A stretch of DNA of 64,000 bases from Vibrio hippocampi (GTDB lineage Bacteria > Pseudomonadota > Gammaproteobacteria > Enterobacterales > Vibrionaceae): contig NZ_CAKLCM010000003.1 in NCBI RefSeq assembly GCF_921292975.1, positions 620,001-684,000 of the forward strand, in the 5' to 3' direction. Under the pieces are notes generated by a model. That model had not been told where the DNA came from and did not search any database. It worked only from the letters and a program-made list of their open reading frames with translations. The position numbers and the translations under genes are program-made. Each line of letters begins with the position of its first letter. Position 1 is the first letter of the stretch. Positions 55,040 to 63,965 of the stretch are shown piece after piece.

Positions 55040-55912
55040 TTAACAGAATGGGCAATCTTCTAGCGTCATTTGATGCTGACCACTGCGGTTAGCAAGGTGT
55101 GATTGTCCCGCATTGAGCCCCATTTGATAGCCTTGGTCTAGAACGGATTTATTGCGCGTCAGGCGTTTTACCGGGAAATCTTCAGGTGGCGCTATGACTC
55201 GTACTTTGGCATCCGCAGGGGGATAACGGATAAATTGCAGTGCGGCGTTATAACATTTGTTGCGAAACAGCATTGCTTCAGCGACTTTTGGGTTCTTTGC
55301 CAACATGGCTTTGATTAGCCACTCGCGTTTGGGTTCCGGCATGGAGTAACTGAGCGGATGTGAAAGCACGACGGTAATATCACGCGCTCCCCTCCGATAC
55401 GCTTCAACTACAGGGATTGAATCGGCTAACGCGCCATCGGTATAACAAGCCCCACCAAAGCAGGGATTGTTTTTATAGGCGATAGGCAAGGCGGTGGTGG
55501 CTTCAATGACTTGATGAATATTCTCTCCACGGACTTTTACATAGTCCGCTAAGCCAGTCTCGATGTTGGTTGTCACCGCATAGAAAGGGATGGTGTTAAA
55601 TAGCGTCTCTAGGCAGATAGGAAACTGTTGCATTGACGCATCGCTTAACCATTTTACATCGGTCAAATTGCCACCAGCTAAAAAGCGCGCGGGGCTAAAA
55701 AAGGATTTTGTTGTCGCGAGTTGAGTGATCACCTGATAGCTGCGCTCGGGTGCCTTTGCTAAATAGCCTAACAGGTTCGATGCGCCAGCCGATACGCCAA
55801 TGGCAAAATCAAACGGTTGATAGTCTTGTGACAAGAAGGCATCTAGCACGCCCGCCGCAAATATACCGCGCATTGCGCCGCCTTCAATAACCAGTGCCGA
55901 GTTTTGCTTCAT
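55040..55912 (-). CDS. Patatin-like phospholipase, YjjU/RssA type
   Basis: A 290-aa patatin-fold hydrolase. The oxyanion loop is GGAMRGIFAAG, the nucleophile is Ser in GVSAGASN (GxSxG), and the catalytic Asp is in YTDGALADS. No signal peptide, so cytoplasmic. The closest named match I can think of is E. coli YjjU. Convergent with the Bcr/CflA gene. Confidence 0.88.
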   Translation of the reverse strand: MKQNSALVIEGGAMRGIFAAGVLDAFLSQDYQPFDFAIGVSAGASNLLGYLAKAPERSYQVITQLATTKSFFSPARFLAGGNLTDVKWLSDASMQQFPICLETLFNTIPFYAVTTNIETGLADYVKVRGENIHQVIEATTALPIAYKNNPCFGGACYTDGALADSIPVVEAYRRGARDITVVLSHPLSYSMPEPKREWLIKAMLAKNPKVAEAMLFRNKCYNAALQFIRYPPADAKVRVIAPPEDFPVKRLTRNKSVLDQGYQMGLNAGQSHLANRSGQHQMTLEDCPFC

Positions 55913-56207
55913 AACGGATTCTTTTCGATAATTTATGTAATAGCGCTATGTTATTGAAGTCATTAGCGATAAAAAATTCAGTTATTTGTATTACATTGAT
56001 AGTCAATTCCTATTGATTAATTGTTCAATAATCTTGGAGATAGCGGAAAGAATGAGGATGGATGGCTATCGAAAACATCGTTGTGAGTTGAATACTGATA
56101 GGATCGGTGGTGCTGCTACTCAACCTGTTTTCAGTTCTCTATTATCCCCGGCTATTTTATAAATGGCTGGTGAGAAAATTGACTCCACGGCATAGCAAGA
56201 GAATCGG

Positions 56208-57125
56208 ATGAAACTTTCAAATATACTCTTAGTGTTATCTTCTTTGGTGGTTAGCCAGATAAGCGTTGCTAAAGAAACGGATCTAGATAGCACTCAAGCG
56301 TGGGGGAGAACGCTACCATTTTATTCAGAACTAGCGCTATATAGCGGTAAAGAACTCCCTTTACCGATTGGAATCAGCTTGTTGTATACCAATGTTAAAC
56401 AGCAGGTCGCGTTGACCGATTTAGCGGTGAACTATCAAGGCGGCAACTATGTCCCTATCGATTTTGTGCCATTCGACGATTCATCAGTCAATAACCACAC
56501 GCCACAAATAAAATTGGATGTATGGGTTTTGCCATTTCTAAATCTGTTTACTACTGTGGGTAAGGTAAATGGTGCTTCGGATGTTGCGTTTGCGATTGAT
56601 GGTGATTTAGCGTTGAACCAGTTGGGCATTGACTGTGACAATCCATCTTTAGGTGATATTGCGGCTTGTCGTGCGTTGGCAGGAAAATCAGCGGATTTCG
56701 ACTTTGATGTTGATATTGAGGGGATGTCTTATACCCTTGGCTTTATGGCGGTTTACGGTTGGGATAACTACTTTGTGTCAGTCCCTGTCTCTTTTACCAA
56801 AATGGACTTAGACCGCAGTGACACCGAAGGCAAAGTGATTAATGTTCTGCCGAGGGCGGGTCGTAATTTTGAGTTCGGTGATGGTGAGTCGATGGCGGTG
56901 TACTTGGGCGCAAGCTATTTCCGCAGTGAGTTAACATTAACCGGGCAAGTACCGGGTGTTGAATCGATTGGCTATAAGATTGATCAAGTTAATACCGAGC
57001 AGTGGGCAGGGTTGATCGGTTTGAACTACTCATTTAATAAACGCTGGTCACTTGCATTTGAATATACGGGCTTGGGCACTGTTCATCGCAAGCAGATTAT
57101 CTCGAACCTGAGCTTTCGATACTAA
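56208..57125 (+). CDS. Outer-membrane protein, paralogue of the one at 23881
   Basis: A 305-aa exported protein with signal peptide (NILLVLSSLVVSQISVAKE) and beta-barrel character ending in aromatic FRY. LDVWVLPFLNLFTTVGKVNGASDVAFAID, the FDVDIEGMSYTLGFMAVYGWDNYFVSVP stretch and ILPRAGRNF-like segments parallel the protein at 23881-24711. An insert near residues 145-165 has two Cys (GIDCDNPSLGDIAACRAL). Unlike its paralogue it is a lone gene. Function unknown. Confidence 0.75.
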   Translation: MKLSNILLVLSSLVVSQISVAKETDLDSTQAWGRTLPFYSELALYSGKELPLPIGISLLYTNVKQQVALTDLAVNYQGGNYVPIDFVPFDDSSVNNHTPQIKLDVWVLPFLNLFTTVGKVNGASDVAFAIDGDLALNQLGIDCDNPSLGDIAACRALAGKSADFDFDVDIEGMSYTLGFMAVYGWDNYFVSVPVSFTKMDLDRSDTEGKVINVLPRAGRNFEFGDGESMAVYLGASYFRSELTLTGQVPGVESIGYKIDQVNTEQWAGLIGLNYSFNKRWSLAFEYTGLGTVHRKQIISNLSFRY

Positions 57126-57363
57126 TCCTATCTCTATTCCTTCCCGACAATCTTAGCACTCACAGCCTCAGGATAGCGTTGTTTTGCAGCAACGACTTGT
57201 ATAAACAACGTTTTCTGTCGAGGTTTTTTGTGACTGGCTAGTACTCATACTATTGGTATTCATGGTTTAGCGACATAATTAGTCGCAAAGCAACCTATTG
57301 TCGCATCAAGCAACACAATGGTGCCTCAATGTTTATGTATCAAAGATGGTTTGAGGTTTTACT

Positions 57364-57786
57364 ATGCAAAAGTTACTGGTTTCAACGGCGTTGTTTTTCT
57401 CTTGTTTCGCAAACGCAACGGGTGGCACAGTGATGGATCAGCAGTCAAAAATTGTGTTCAGTTTCAAAAACGTCAGTCATGAAACCGCGCAGGGTGAGCT
57501 GAATCAATGCCAAGGCATTGCAATGGGAACCCATTCACAAGTGGCGTCGACATCAGGCTCTGGCGTTCGTGGAGCGGCAAAAGGTGCAGCCGCGGGCGCA
57601 GCTGCCGGTGCGATTAGCGGTGGTTCAGGCAGTGATGGTGCAAAAATTGGTGCGGCAGTGGGTTTGATTGGGGGTCGATTGGCAAAACGTGGCGAGGCAG
57701 CACAGTCGGTACAAGCAAACGAGGATATGTACGCGACCGTACTGCGCAACTGTATGATAGATAAGCATTACGTGCCATATAACTGA
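57364..57786 (+). CDS. Exported glycine-zipper protein
   Basis: A 140-aa protein with a signal peptide (LLVSTALFFSCFANA) and a central Gly/Ala-rich stretch (GAAKGAAAGAAAGAISGGSGSDGAKIGAAVGLIGG) of the glycine-zipper type seen in small envelope proteins. A pair of Cys (QCQG; NCMIDK) may form a disulfide. The role is unknown. Confidence 0.8.
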   Translation: MQKLLVSTALFFSCFANATGGTVMDQQSKIVFSFKNVSHETAQGELNQCQGIAMGTHSQVASTSGSGVRGAAKGAAAGAAAGAISGGSGSDGAKIGAAVGLIGGRLAKRGEAAQSVQANEDMYATVLRNCMIDKHYVPYN

Positions 57787-57791
57787 TCGGT

Positions 57792-59093
57792 TTACTGCGC
57801 GCGTATCTCGTTAAAACGTTGCTGCAATTGATCGACAATTTTCTGCTCTTGATCTGAGACGCCATCGGCGAGCAGATCGACTTGTTCCTTCGGATCGTCA
57901 GCGAGATTGAATAATGACGCTGGCTGTCCGTCAGGTTGCAGCAACTTATAATCCTCCATTCTTAACGCCCAGCCAAAGACATCTTTGGGTTTTGCCTGAC
58001 TTTTATCATCACTAAAATGTTCCACGTAGATATAATCTCGCTGGGCGGGTTTACCGGCAAAGACTGGCTGGAAGTTATAGGCGTCAGGTGTGACTGCTTT
58101 GACTCCGGCAAAACTGGCAATCGTGGTATATAAGTCGGTCGTTTGTACAAACGCTTGGGTTCGATCGGCTCGGATATTTGCTCCGCTGACAATAAACGGG
58201 ACATGAGTACCGCTATCATAAATTGTTCCTTTGGCGGCATGGTCGCCATATAAGCCTCGCGTAACTTGGTTAGGTGAACCATTGTCGCCGATAAACATCA
58301 CCACGGTGTTTTCCCTGACTTTAGGCTCTAATGAAGACAATAGACGTCCCATTTCACTATCGAGCGCTTCGAGCATGGCATTATAATAGGCTAGAGGATG
58401 ACTTTTGATATATTGGGGATCGTCGTTTAACTCGCCAGCGCTATGCAGATTTTGAGGTGGAATATGAAACGGCGTGTGTGGTGCGTTATAGGCTAGCCAT
58501 AGAAACCAAGGTTGCTGCTGCTCGCCAATCCAATCTAAAGCACGATTGGTGATCGCGGTGGTCGCATACTCATCAACGCTCTCGCGTTTGGCATCATGGA
58601 TGGCTGTCCAAGTAAAGTAATCCTTGATGCCGCCTTTAAATAGCCCCCAATAGTCATCAACATTGAATTTTTTCGGTTGATCAAGCTTGTCCTGATTATC
58701 AGCTAAATGCCATTTACCAATCAGATTAGTGGCATAATCACTCTGTTCTAATACGTCAAACAAGCTCTGCCCATTAGGCTCAAGACCGTTACCACCGCTA
58801 GGTGGGATCGCGGCACCGACGCCGGTTCGAAAACCATATTCGCCGGTCATAATAGTCGCGCGGGTTGGCGAACATACCGGCGCGGAATAGGCGTTTTCAA
58901 ACACTAGGCTTTCGGCACACATCGCTTCTAGGTTGGGCATGTTTGCCTGCTGGTCGCCCATGGAGTAGCAACGACTGGCATCTAAACCCATATCATCGGC
59001 AATAATCAGTAATACATTGGGGTTTTGTGCAGCGTAGGTGAGTGCAGAAAATGCACTCACACCAGCGATGCTCAAAAGGGAGCACTTATTCAT
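57792..59093 (-). CDS. Exported sulfatase
   Basis: A 433-aa type I sulfatase with a signal peptide (LLSIAGVSAFSALTYAA). Cys74 in APVCSPTRATIMTGEY is the CxPxR formylglycine site; LLIIADDMG provides the metal aspartates, and GKWHLADN and FIGDNGSPNQ are later metal-site segments. No formylglycine-generating enzyme or anSME is encoded in the window, so maturation must come from elsewhere. It starts 36 bases after the lectin-domain gene, and the pair forms an operon, suggesting action on a sulfated glycan. Confidence 0.9.
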   Translation of the reverse strand: MNKCSLLSIAGVSAFSALTYAAQNPNVLLIIADDMGLDASRCYSMGDQQANMPNLEAMCAESLVFENAYSAPVCSPTRATIMTGEYGFRTGVGAAIPPSGGNGLEPNGQSLFDVLEQSDYATNLIGKWHLADNQDKLDQPKKFNVDDYWGLFKGGIKDYFTWTAIHDAKRESVDEYATTAITNRALDWIGEQQQPWFLWLAYNAPHTPFHIPPQNLHSAGELNDDPQYIKSHPLAYYNAMLEALDSEMGRLLSSLEPKVRENTVVMFIGDNGSPNQVTRGLYGDHAAKGTIYDSGTHVPFIVSGANIRADRTQAFVQTTDLYTTIASFAGVKAVTPDAYNFQPVFAGKPAQRDYIYVEHFSDDKSQAKPKDVFGWALRMEDYKLLQPDGQPASLFNLADDPKEQVDLLADGVSDQEQKIVDQLQQRFNEIRAQ

Positions 59094-59129
59094 AAAAACA
59101 TCCTCTGCTTATGGTGCGAGTGACTAGGC

Positions 59130-59915
59130 TTATTGAGGCATCGTTTCAAATTCGATGATAAATGCGTAAGCACGACCCGGCAATCGGTCACGACCATAGG
59201 TGCCGACGTCATCCATATAGTCTCCCCAAGTAGGGACGGGCTGATTCATTTCGCCAAACCCCATCACACGCTGACCATTTCCTGAATCATTGGGTTGATC
59301 ATTGGGCCTTGGATCTTTGTCGATGACGCCATCATCAAGATTGACTGCCCAATTGCTGTAGCCCCATTGCTCGCCACTTAGCCAACTCCAGCCGCCGTCA
59401 GGCTCTTTGGAACCTTCCGGTTGATAACCGCCTAAGAAAGGACCAATCGAGATTTCATGGTGATTATGTTGACTCTTTCCTTCAACATACTTGGGGAAGG
59501 TCCAAAAATAGTCTGGGCTATCGACCAAGGAGAACACAAAGTCATTTTCTGCTTCCGAAGTAATCGAGGCTAAGTAGCCACCTGCATCATCGGCTAAATA
59601 CGCCGCTTGAAACCAATTTAGGTTTCCGTCGGGAATATGAACGACTTGGTAGTAATGCGTTTGACCCGCTTCGTTAGTGAAACTCTGCACTGGAAATCGA
59701 TCATATTTGAGTTTTGTCGCGGCTTCGTCCCAACCAAAGAACTGGTAACTCTCATTGACGTTAAATGTAACGTCGTTAATTACCACCTCTTTAGTCGCGC
59801 TGTTATTTTGAGAAGGAGGGGGCGGCGGGTTTTTGTTGTCAGCAGCTTGTGCAATTTGACTAAAGCTGGCGATAGCGGTGACGATAATTAAGGGGAGTAA
59901 TTTGTGATTGGACAT
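59130..59915 (-). CDS. Exported C-type-lectin-like protein
   Basis: A 261-aa protein with a signal peptide (LLPLIIVTAIASFSQIAQAA), a Pro-rich linker, and a C-type lectin-like fold: NWFQAAYLADDAGGYLASITSEAENDFVFSLV, FLGGYQPEGSKEPDGGWSWLSGEQWGYSNWA and the closing WGDYMDD. The acidic NDQPNDSGNGQ loop is at the usual calcium and sugar site. As the first gene of the lectin-sulfatase pair it may bind the glycan that the sulfatase cleaves. Confidence 0.82.
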   Translation of the reverse strand: MSNHKLLPLIIVTAIASFSQIAQAADNKNPPPPPSQNNSATKEVVINDVTFNVNESYQFFGWDEAATKLKYDRFPVQSFTNEAGQTHYYQVVHIPDGNLNWFQAAYLADDAGGYLASITSEAENDFVFSLVDSPDYFWTFPKYVEGKSQHNHHEISIGPFLGGYQPEGSKEPDGGWSWLSGEQWGYSNWAVNLDDGVIDKDPRPNDQPNDSGNGQRVMGFGEMNQPVPTWGDYMDDVGTYGRDRLPGRAYAFIIEFETMPQ

Positions 59916-60025
59916 AATTCATTATCCTAGATCCGATGGTGAGTTAGAACTTAAGTCTTCATAGTTAATCGATCTAGGTATAGTGTATTTACAATGTTTT
60001 ACAAATAATCAACGGGTCGTGGGTA

Positions 60026-60817
60026 CTAGATAGCGATTTTGATTTCCGGTAACAATGCTTCCGGTCTAGCGAGGTAGTAACCTTGGAAAAAATCGATATC
60101 GAGTTGCTTCATTGCCGATAATTGTTCCGCGGTTTCAATGCCTTCAATCACTATTTTCGCGTCACTGGCTCTAGCGAGTTTAATGCCTTCAAGTAACGAT
60201 GTTTGGTCGCCATTCATGTAGTCGAGTAAAAGTTGGCGATCGATTTTTATGATGTTAGGTTTCACTTCTGCGACACGTTCGGCATTCGATTCTTTGCAGC
60301 CATAGTCGTCAATCGCCACTAAAAATTTAGATTCAATCAGGTGACGCGCCGCTCTGGCAAGGGTCCGTGGGCTAAAGGCGGTCAATTCAACCAATTCAAC
60401 CACAATACGGGTAGAGTCGATTTGCAACGCCTTTAAGCGTGACATTAACAGAGAATTTTCTATTCCTTCCGCAGCAAGGCGTTCACTAGAGATAGGTAAG
60501 AAGTTTAAAAAAAGCAGGCGATTGCGATATTCGGACATATGAAAATTACGAATATGAATGACGCGGCTTAATCTATCGACATTGAGTTTATCGGCAAGAC
60601 TGATGCTTTCATCTTGAAAAAAGCGGTCAGGTGGTACAAATACACCGTCTTTATCGATTAGGCGAACCAGAGCCTCAAGACCTAGGATTTTATTTTGAGC
60701 ACTAAACAGTGGCTGAAACACGCTTTTTAATGTGAGGTCGTTGTAATCACCAACATAGCAGCCGTCTTCATCAATCCGAATTCTTCTAGAAAAATCTTGC
60801 TTATCATTCAAGAGCAT
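60026..60817 (-). CDS. EAL-domain c-di-GMP phosphodiesterase-like protein
   Basis: A 263-aa stand-alone EAL domain. The signature Glu is in GLEALVR; Asn in LFLNFLP, Glu in VVELVEL, the Asp pair in AIDDYG, Lys in IIKID, Glu in VIEGIET and Gln in QGYYLARP are all in place, so catalysis is plausible. AIDDYGCKES differs from the usual DDFGTGYS loop. No sensor domain is attached. Confidence 0.85.
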   Translation of the reverse strand: MLLNDKQDFSRRIRIDEDGCYVGDYNDLTLKSVFQPLFSAQNKILGLEALVRLIDKDGVFVPPDRFFQDESISLADKLNVDRLSRVIHIRNFHMSEYRNRLLFLNFLPISSERLAAEGIENSLLMSRLKALQIDSTRIVVELVELTAFSPRTLARAARHLIESKFLVAIDDYGCKESNAERVAEVKPNIIKIDRQLLLDYMNGDQTSLLEGIKLARASDAKIVIEGIETAEQLSAMKQLDIDFFQGYYLARPEALLPEIKIAI

Positions 60818-61149
60818 AGATGGGTAACTTTCAAAATAGATAATAGTCTTATCATGGCATTGTCATAATATAAGTCAATAAAGTGACGATGGGTTTAGCG
60901 GTATGAATTTAGTCAGGGAAACCTGAATCAAAATGCACAGAAAAGCAAAAATCAAGACCTATAGGTAATGAATTAATAACAATTATTTGCGTCAATTCAA
61001 AGAACACCAATCTAGTCTCTCTTGATTGAGGTTAAGTAATGTGCCAGTACTGCCTAAGTAGTGAGCAGAAATAAGCGGAGTCAGCGAAAATTTAATTTAA
61101 CCGACATTTCAAAATTATGAAAGACGTCAAAATTTTGATGAAAGAGAGG
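60818..61149. other. Intergenic region without apparent genes
   Basis: AT-rich, 332 bases. Apart from a palindrome TCAAAATTTTGA at 61127-61138, just after the lipase stop, I see nothing interpretable. Confidence 0.5.
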
Positions 61150-61938
61150 TTAACGATCGTCAAAAAAATCTTTGTTTCGTATGTATTTGCTCATTAAATG
61201 ATAGGAGAGTGGGCGCATAACCCAAGACACAACGGAGCGTCCAAACCGTACAAATGATGGGGTATTTTCATAAATTCGCCCATTATATAGCCATAACATT
61301 TTACCGACGTGCCAGTAAAAGATAGGGACGGGCGGTAAAAAAGTGACGATGTCTAAGTCGCAGCAGATGCGATAGGTTTTATGGGCCAGTTGGTATTTTT
61401 TACGAAAGCGCAGACCGCCAATAGAAGGTTGACCAAAAGTCACAATCCTTTTTATCGACTTAGGATATTTGTGTTCAAGGGCATCGGCAATAACACAACC
61501 GATAGCGCCACCTGAAGAGTGCCCCGTCACAGCGATACGTTTACCATCCTCAATCAATGCGCTGGCAATGGCCATGGTTTTTTCAAATACAGATAAGCCA
61601 AGTGTGTCTCTTTTATGACTTGGAGAACTCTCTTGATTGAGTAGATAGTGGAATCCCGCATGGATGGGATAATCCAACCCCAAATTACTGCACGAACGTT
61701 TCCAAATCGCGCAATTTATCAACCAGTCGCCAATGCTATGGGAACCTTTGATCACGATGACGGCTTCTTCTTTGTCTTTGCTCCATAGAATACGGATCAT
61801 GGTTTTACCGTAACGATTGGCAATGGTGCGCTGCCCATTGGGGTCGAACCCATAGCGAGTTTGTTTAAATACTCGGGGATAGGCAAGACTGCATAGTACG
61901 GCATATTTTTCGTATTGATAGCGTTTAAGACTTTTCAC
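61150..61938 (-). CDS. Class 3 lipase-like alpha/beta hydrolase
   Basis: A 262-aa protein of the lipase class 3 type. The nucleophile Ser is in VTGHSSGGAIG (GxSxG), the Asp is likely in CDLDIVTFLPP, and a His in FYWHVG or later. An early strand reads AVIVIKGSHSIGDWLIN. It begins with GTG at 61938, and no signal peptide is visible. Substrate unknown. Confidence 0.82.
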   Translation of the reverse strand: MKSLKRYQYEKYAVLCSLAYPRVFKQTRYGFDPNGQRTIANRYGKTMIRILWSKDKEEAVIVIKGSHSIGDWLINCAIWKRSCSNLGLDYPIHAGFHYLLNQESSPSHKRDTLGLSVFEKTMAIASALIEDGKRIAVTGHSSGGAIGCVIADALEHKYPKSIKRIVTFGQPSIGGLRFRKKYQLAHKTYRICCDLDIVTFLPPVPIFYWHVGKMLWLYNGRIYENTPSFVRFGRSVVSWVMRPLSYHLMSKYIRNKDFFDDR

Positions 61939-62040
61939 TTATCGACGTCGATTTATTTTGGTTTATGGGATTCGGATAAACCACTATGGAAACCGCCGAT
62001 TAAATTTTTATGACAAAGAGTGGGAAAGATGACAATTTCG

Positions 62041-62739
62041 TTATGGATGAATCAATGAAAAGAACTGAGCGTAGCGTAAAACCACTTTTTGCGTCACGGT
62101 AGAATGGAGTGGGTGGATGTAATGGCAATAATAAGGCGATAAACCACAGCCATTCAGCAGTTGTTTGCTAAACGTTTGCTCGCTTGCAACAAGTTTAACT
62201 CCTTGCTGCCGGTAATTGTCTAACTCTTCCGGCAAAGCACCGCTCCACCAATGAATCATCTCACGACTATGGCTGTGACGATTGATCCAGTGATCCCCAA
62301 CGACTAATAAAATATCTTTGGGCTGAATGGAGTCGTTGTATTCTGATTGCCAATCTTGAATATGAGCGATCAGTTGCTGTCGACTGTTAAGGTTACCGTT
62401 AATAAAGTGATGGGTAATAACCCAAACCGTGCCTAATGAGGACGTCACTCGGTAGAGATTGGCTTGTTCAACACGTTGCGTGCTTTCGATTGCGCGATGT
62501 TTATTTGAGCCATGTTCATTTGAGCCATGTTTATTTGAGTGATGTTCACTTGGATAACCTGCTTGCAATAGATCGGCGGATAAACGCTTAGCAAACGCTA
62601 GTCCTAAATGGTGCGCTGTCATCCCTTGATTGTGAATCGCAGGATAGTGCTTAACACAGAGTTGCTGACAATCTGTGGCAAAATTTTTAATACTGCAAAT
62701 CACAAGTTGTTGTAACAAAGATGATGACTCCAAAATCAA
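62041..62739 (-). CDS. Protein of unknown function with short NKHGS repeats
   Basis: About 232 aa, which I do not recognise. It contains a low-complexity stretch HHSNKHGSNEHGSNKHRA made by four 15-bp DNA units near 62497-62550, flanked by ordinary globular sequence (LYRVTSSLGTVWVITHHFINGN; ILLVVGDHWINRH). The frame begins with TTG at 62739; the real start is uncertain. No neighbour suggests a role. Confidence 0.6.
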   Translation of the reverse strand: MILESSSLLQQLVICSIKNFATDCQQLCVKHYPAIHNQGMTAHHLGLAFAKRLSADLLQAGYPSEHHSNKHGSNEHGSNKHRAIESTQRVEQANLYRVTSSLGTVWVITHHFINGNLNSRQQLIAHIQDWQSEYNDSIQPKDILLVVGDHWINRHSHSREMIHWWSGALPEELDNYRQQGVKLVASEQTFSKQLLNGCGLSPYYCHYIHPLHSTVTQKVVLRYAQFFSLIHP

Positions 62740-62836
62740 GATAAAACGAAAAAGTTCAACAGGTTAAACTAAGATAAGCTAGTCTAAATGGATAGCAAGA
62801 AAAAAGGAAAATGTTTTGGCACCCAGTAACAATTTA

Positions 62837-62938
62837 CGTGATAAAGATAGTTGCGTGATAAAGATAGCTGCGTGATAAAGATCGTTGCGTGGTAAAAATT
62901 GTAGCGTGATAAATAGGGTCGCGTGGCAAAGATTGCGC
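62837..62938. repeat. 17-bp tandem repeat, six copies
   Basis: Six adjoining 17-bp units, consensus CGTGATAAAGATAGTTG, run from 62837 to 62938. The first three are nearly identical, the last three more diverged. There are no spacers, so it is not a CRISPR. It fills most of the gap between the unknown gene and the DUF2164 gene. Confidence 0.9.
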
Positions 62939-63010
62939 TTGAACGCGACAAGCTGGAACAACAATCAGCAATTTAAATTGAATCATAATGACAGATCAGA
63001 GTGAAAATAG

Positions 63011-63241
63011 ATGTTTGATACCAAAAAAAGAAATGAATTAGTGATCGAGTTACAAAATTATTTTGCTGATGAACTTAGTCAGGATCTTGGGCAATTTGAT
63101 GGTGAGTTTTTATTGGACTTTATCATCACTAAAATGGGTCCCGCTTTTTACAATCAAGGATTAAATGATGCAAAACAGGTGGTTGAGAGAAAACTTTTGG
63201 ATATTTCAGACGAAATTTATGAGATAGAAAAAGAAGAATAA
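63011..63241 (+). CDS. DUF2164 family small protein
   Basis: A 76-aa acidic protein. The sequence ELQNYFADELSQDLGQFDGEFLLDFIITKMGPAFYNQGLNDA matches the DUF2164 family, whose function is unknown. A compact helical protein without export signal. Confidence 0.85.
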   Translation: MFDTKKRNELVIELQNYFADELSQDLGQFDGEFLLDFIITKMGPAFYNQGLNDAKQVVERKLLDISDEIYEIEKEE

Positions 63242-63422
63242 ACTAAGGTATAAAGATCAGATCTAGCAGGATAGGGCGCGTTAAACAAAAATTTCGCCCA
63301 AGTTTGGCAAGCCAGTTTTTGACGACAATATCGGCTAGTCTTTTGGTTGTTTTTTGTAGATACTGTACTCGATTTGTTTCAATATTGTTGTTAATGCGTA
63401 ACTTAAAGGAGTGGGTGCGTTA

Positions 63423-63965
63423 ATGGAAACATCAGCTTCAAAAAATTATAACGTGATCGCACGCTTGCTACACTGGTTGTCAGCCATAGTTATCATAGCG
63501 ATGTTCGCTGCCGGTCTTTGGATGGTGGATCTTAGCTATTACAGCGAATGGTATCGAACCGCGCCCCATTGGCATAAATCGACAGGAGTTCTGCTTGCTG
63601 CGTTGACGCTATTTCGGTTGATTTGGAAATGGCTGACGCCCACGCCTGCGATGGAAGGCAAACCATTGGAACAAATGGCAGCCAAAATTGGACATAGGCT
63701 GCTGTACACCGCGCTGGCGGTGATTTTTATCAGTGGTTACTTGATTTCAACCTCAGATGGACGGGGAATCGAGGTTTTTGATTGGTTCATCATACCTGGA
63801 GGCGGTGAATGGTTTGCTCAACAATCGGACATCGCTGGCGAAGTCCATTTTTATGCGGCTTGGTCACTGATCATCATGGCGGCAGGTCATGCCATCGCAG
63901 CGTTGAAACATCACTTTATCAATAAAGATAATACCTTAAAGAAAATGTTAGGAGCTTCAAAATGA
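63423..63965 (+). CDS. Cytochrome b561 (diheme membrane protein)
   Basis: A 180-aa membrane protein with four hydrophobic helices. Candidate heme-ligand His residues are in ARLLHWLSAIVI (helix 1), APHWHKSTGVLL (helix 2), VHFYAAWSLIIMAAGHAIAALKHH (helix 4). ATG 63423 is chosen; AAAGGA at 63405-63410 is a little far, and GTG 63411 would sit too close to it. The stop overlaps the next gene as ATGA. Such genes commonly pair with YceI-type proteins. Confidence 0.87.
   Translation: METSASKNYNVIARLLHWLSAIVIIAMFAAGLWMVDLSYYSEWYRTAPHWHKSTGVLLAALTLFRLIWKWLTPTPAMEGKPLEQMAAKIGHRLLYTALAVIFISGYLISTSDGRGIEVFDWFIIPGGGEWFAQQSDIAGEVHFYAAWSLIIMAAGHAIAALKHHFINKDNTLKKMLGASK

Noticed and set aside
62837..62938. 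Possible CRISPR array or small gene on the minus strand
   Set aside because: Units of 17 bp adjoin without spacers, and the minus-strand frame here is only a translation of the repeat with no ribosome site.
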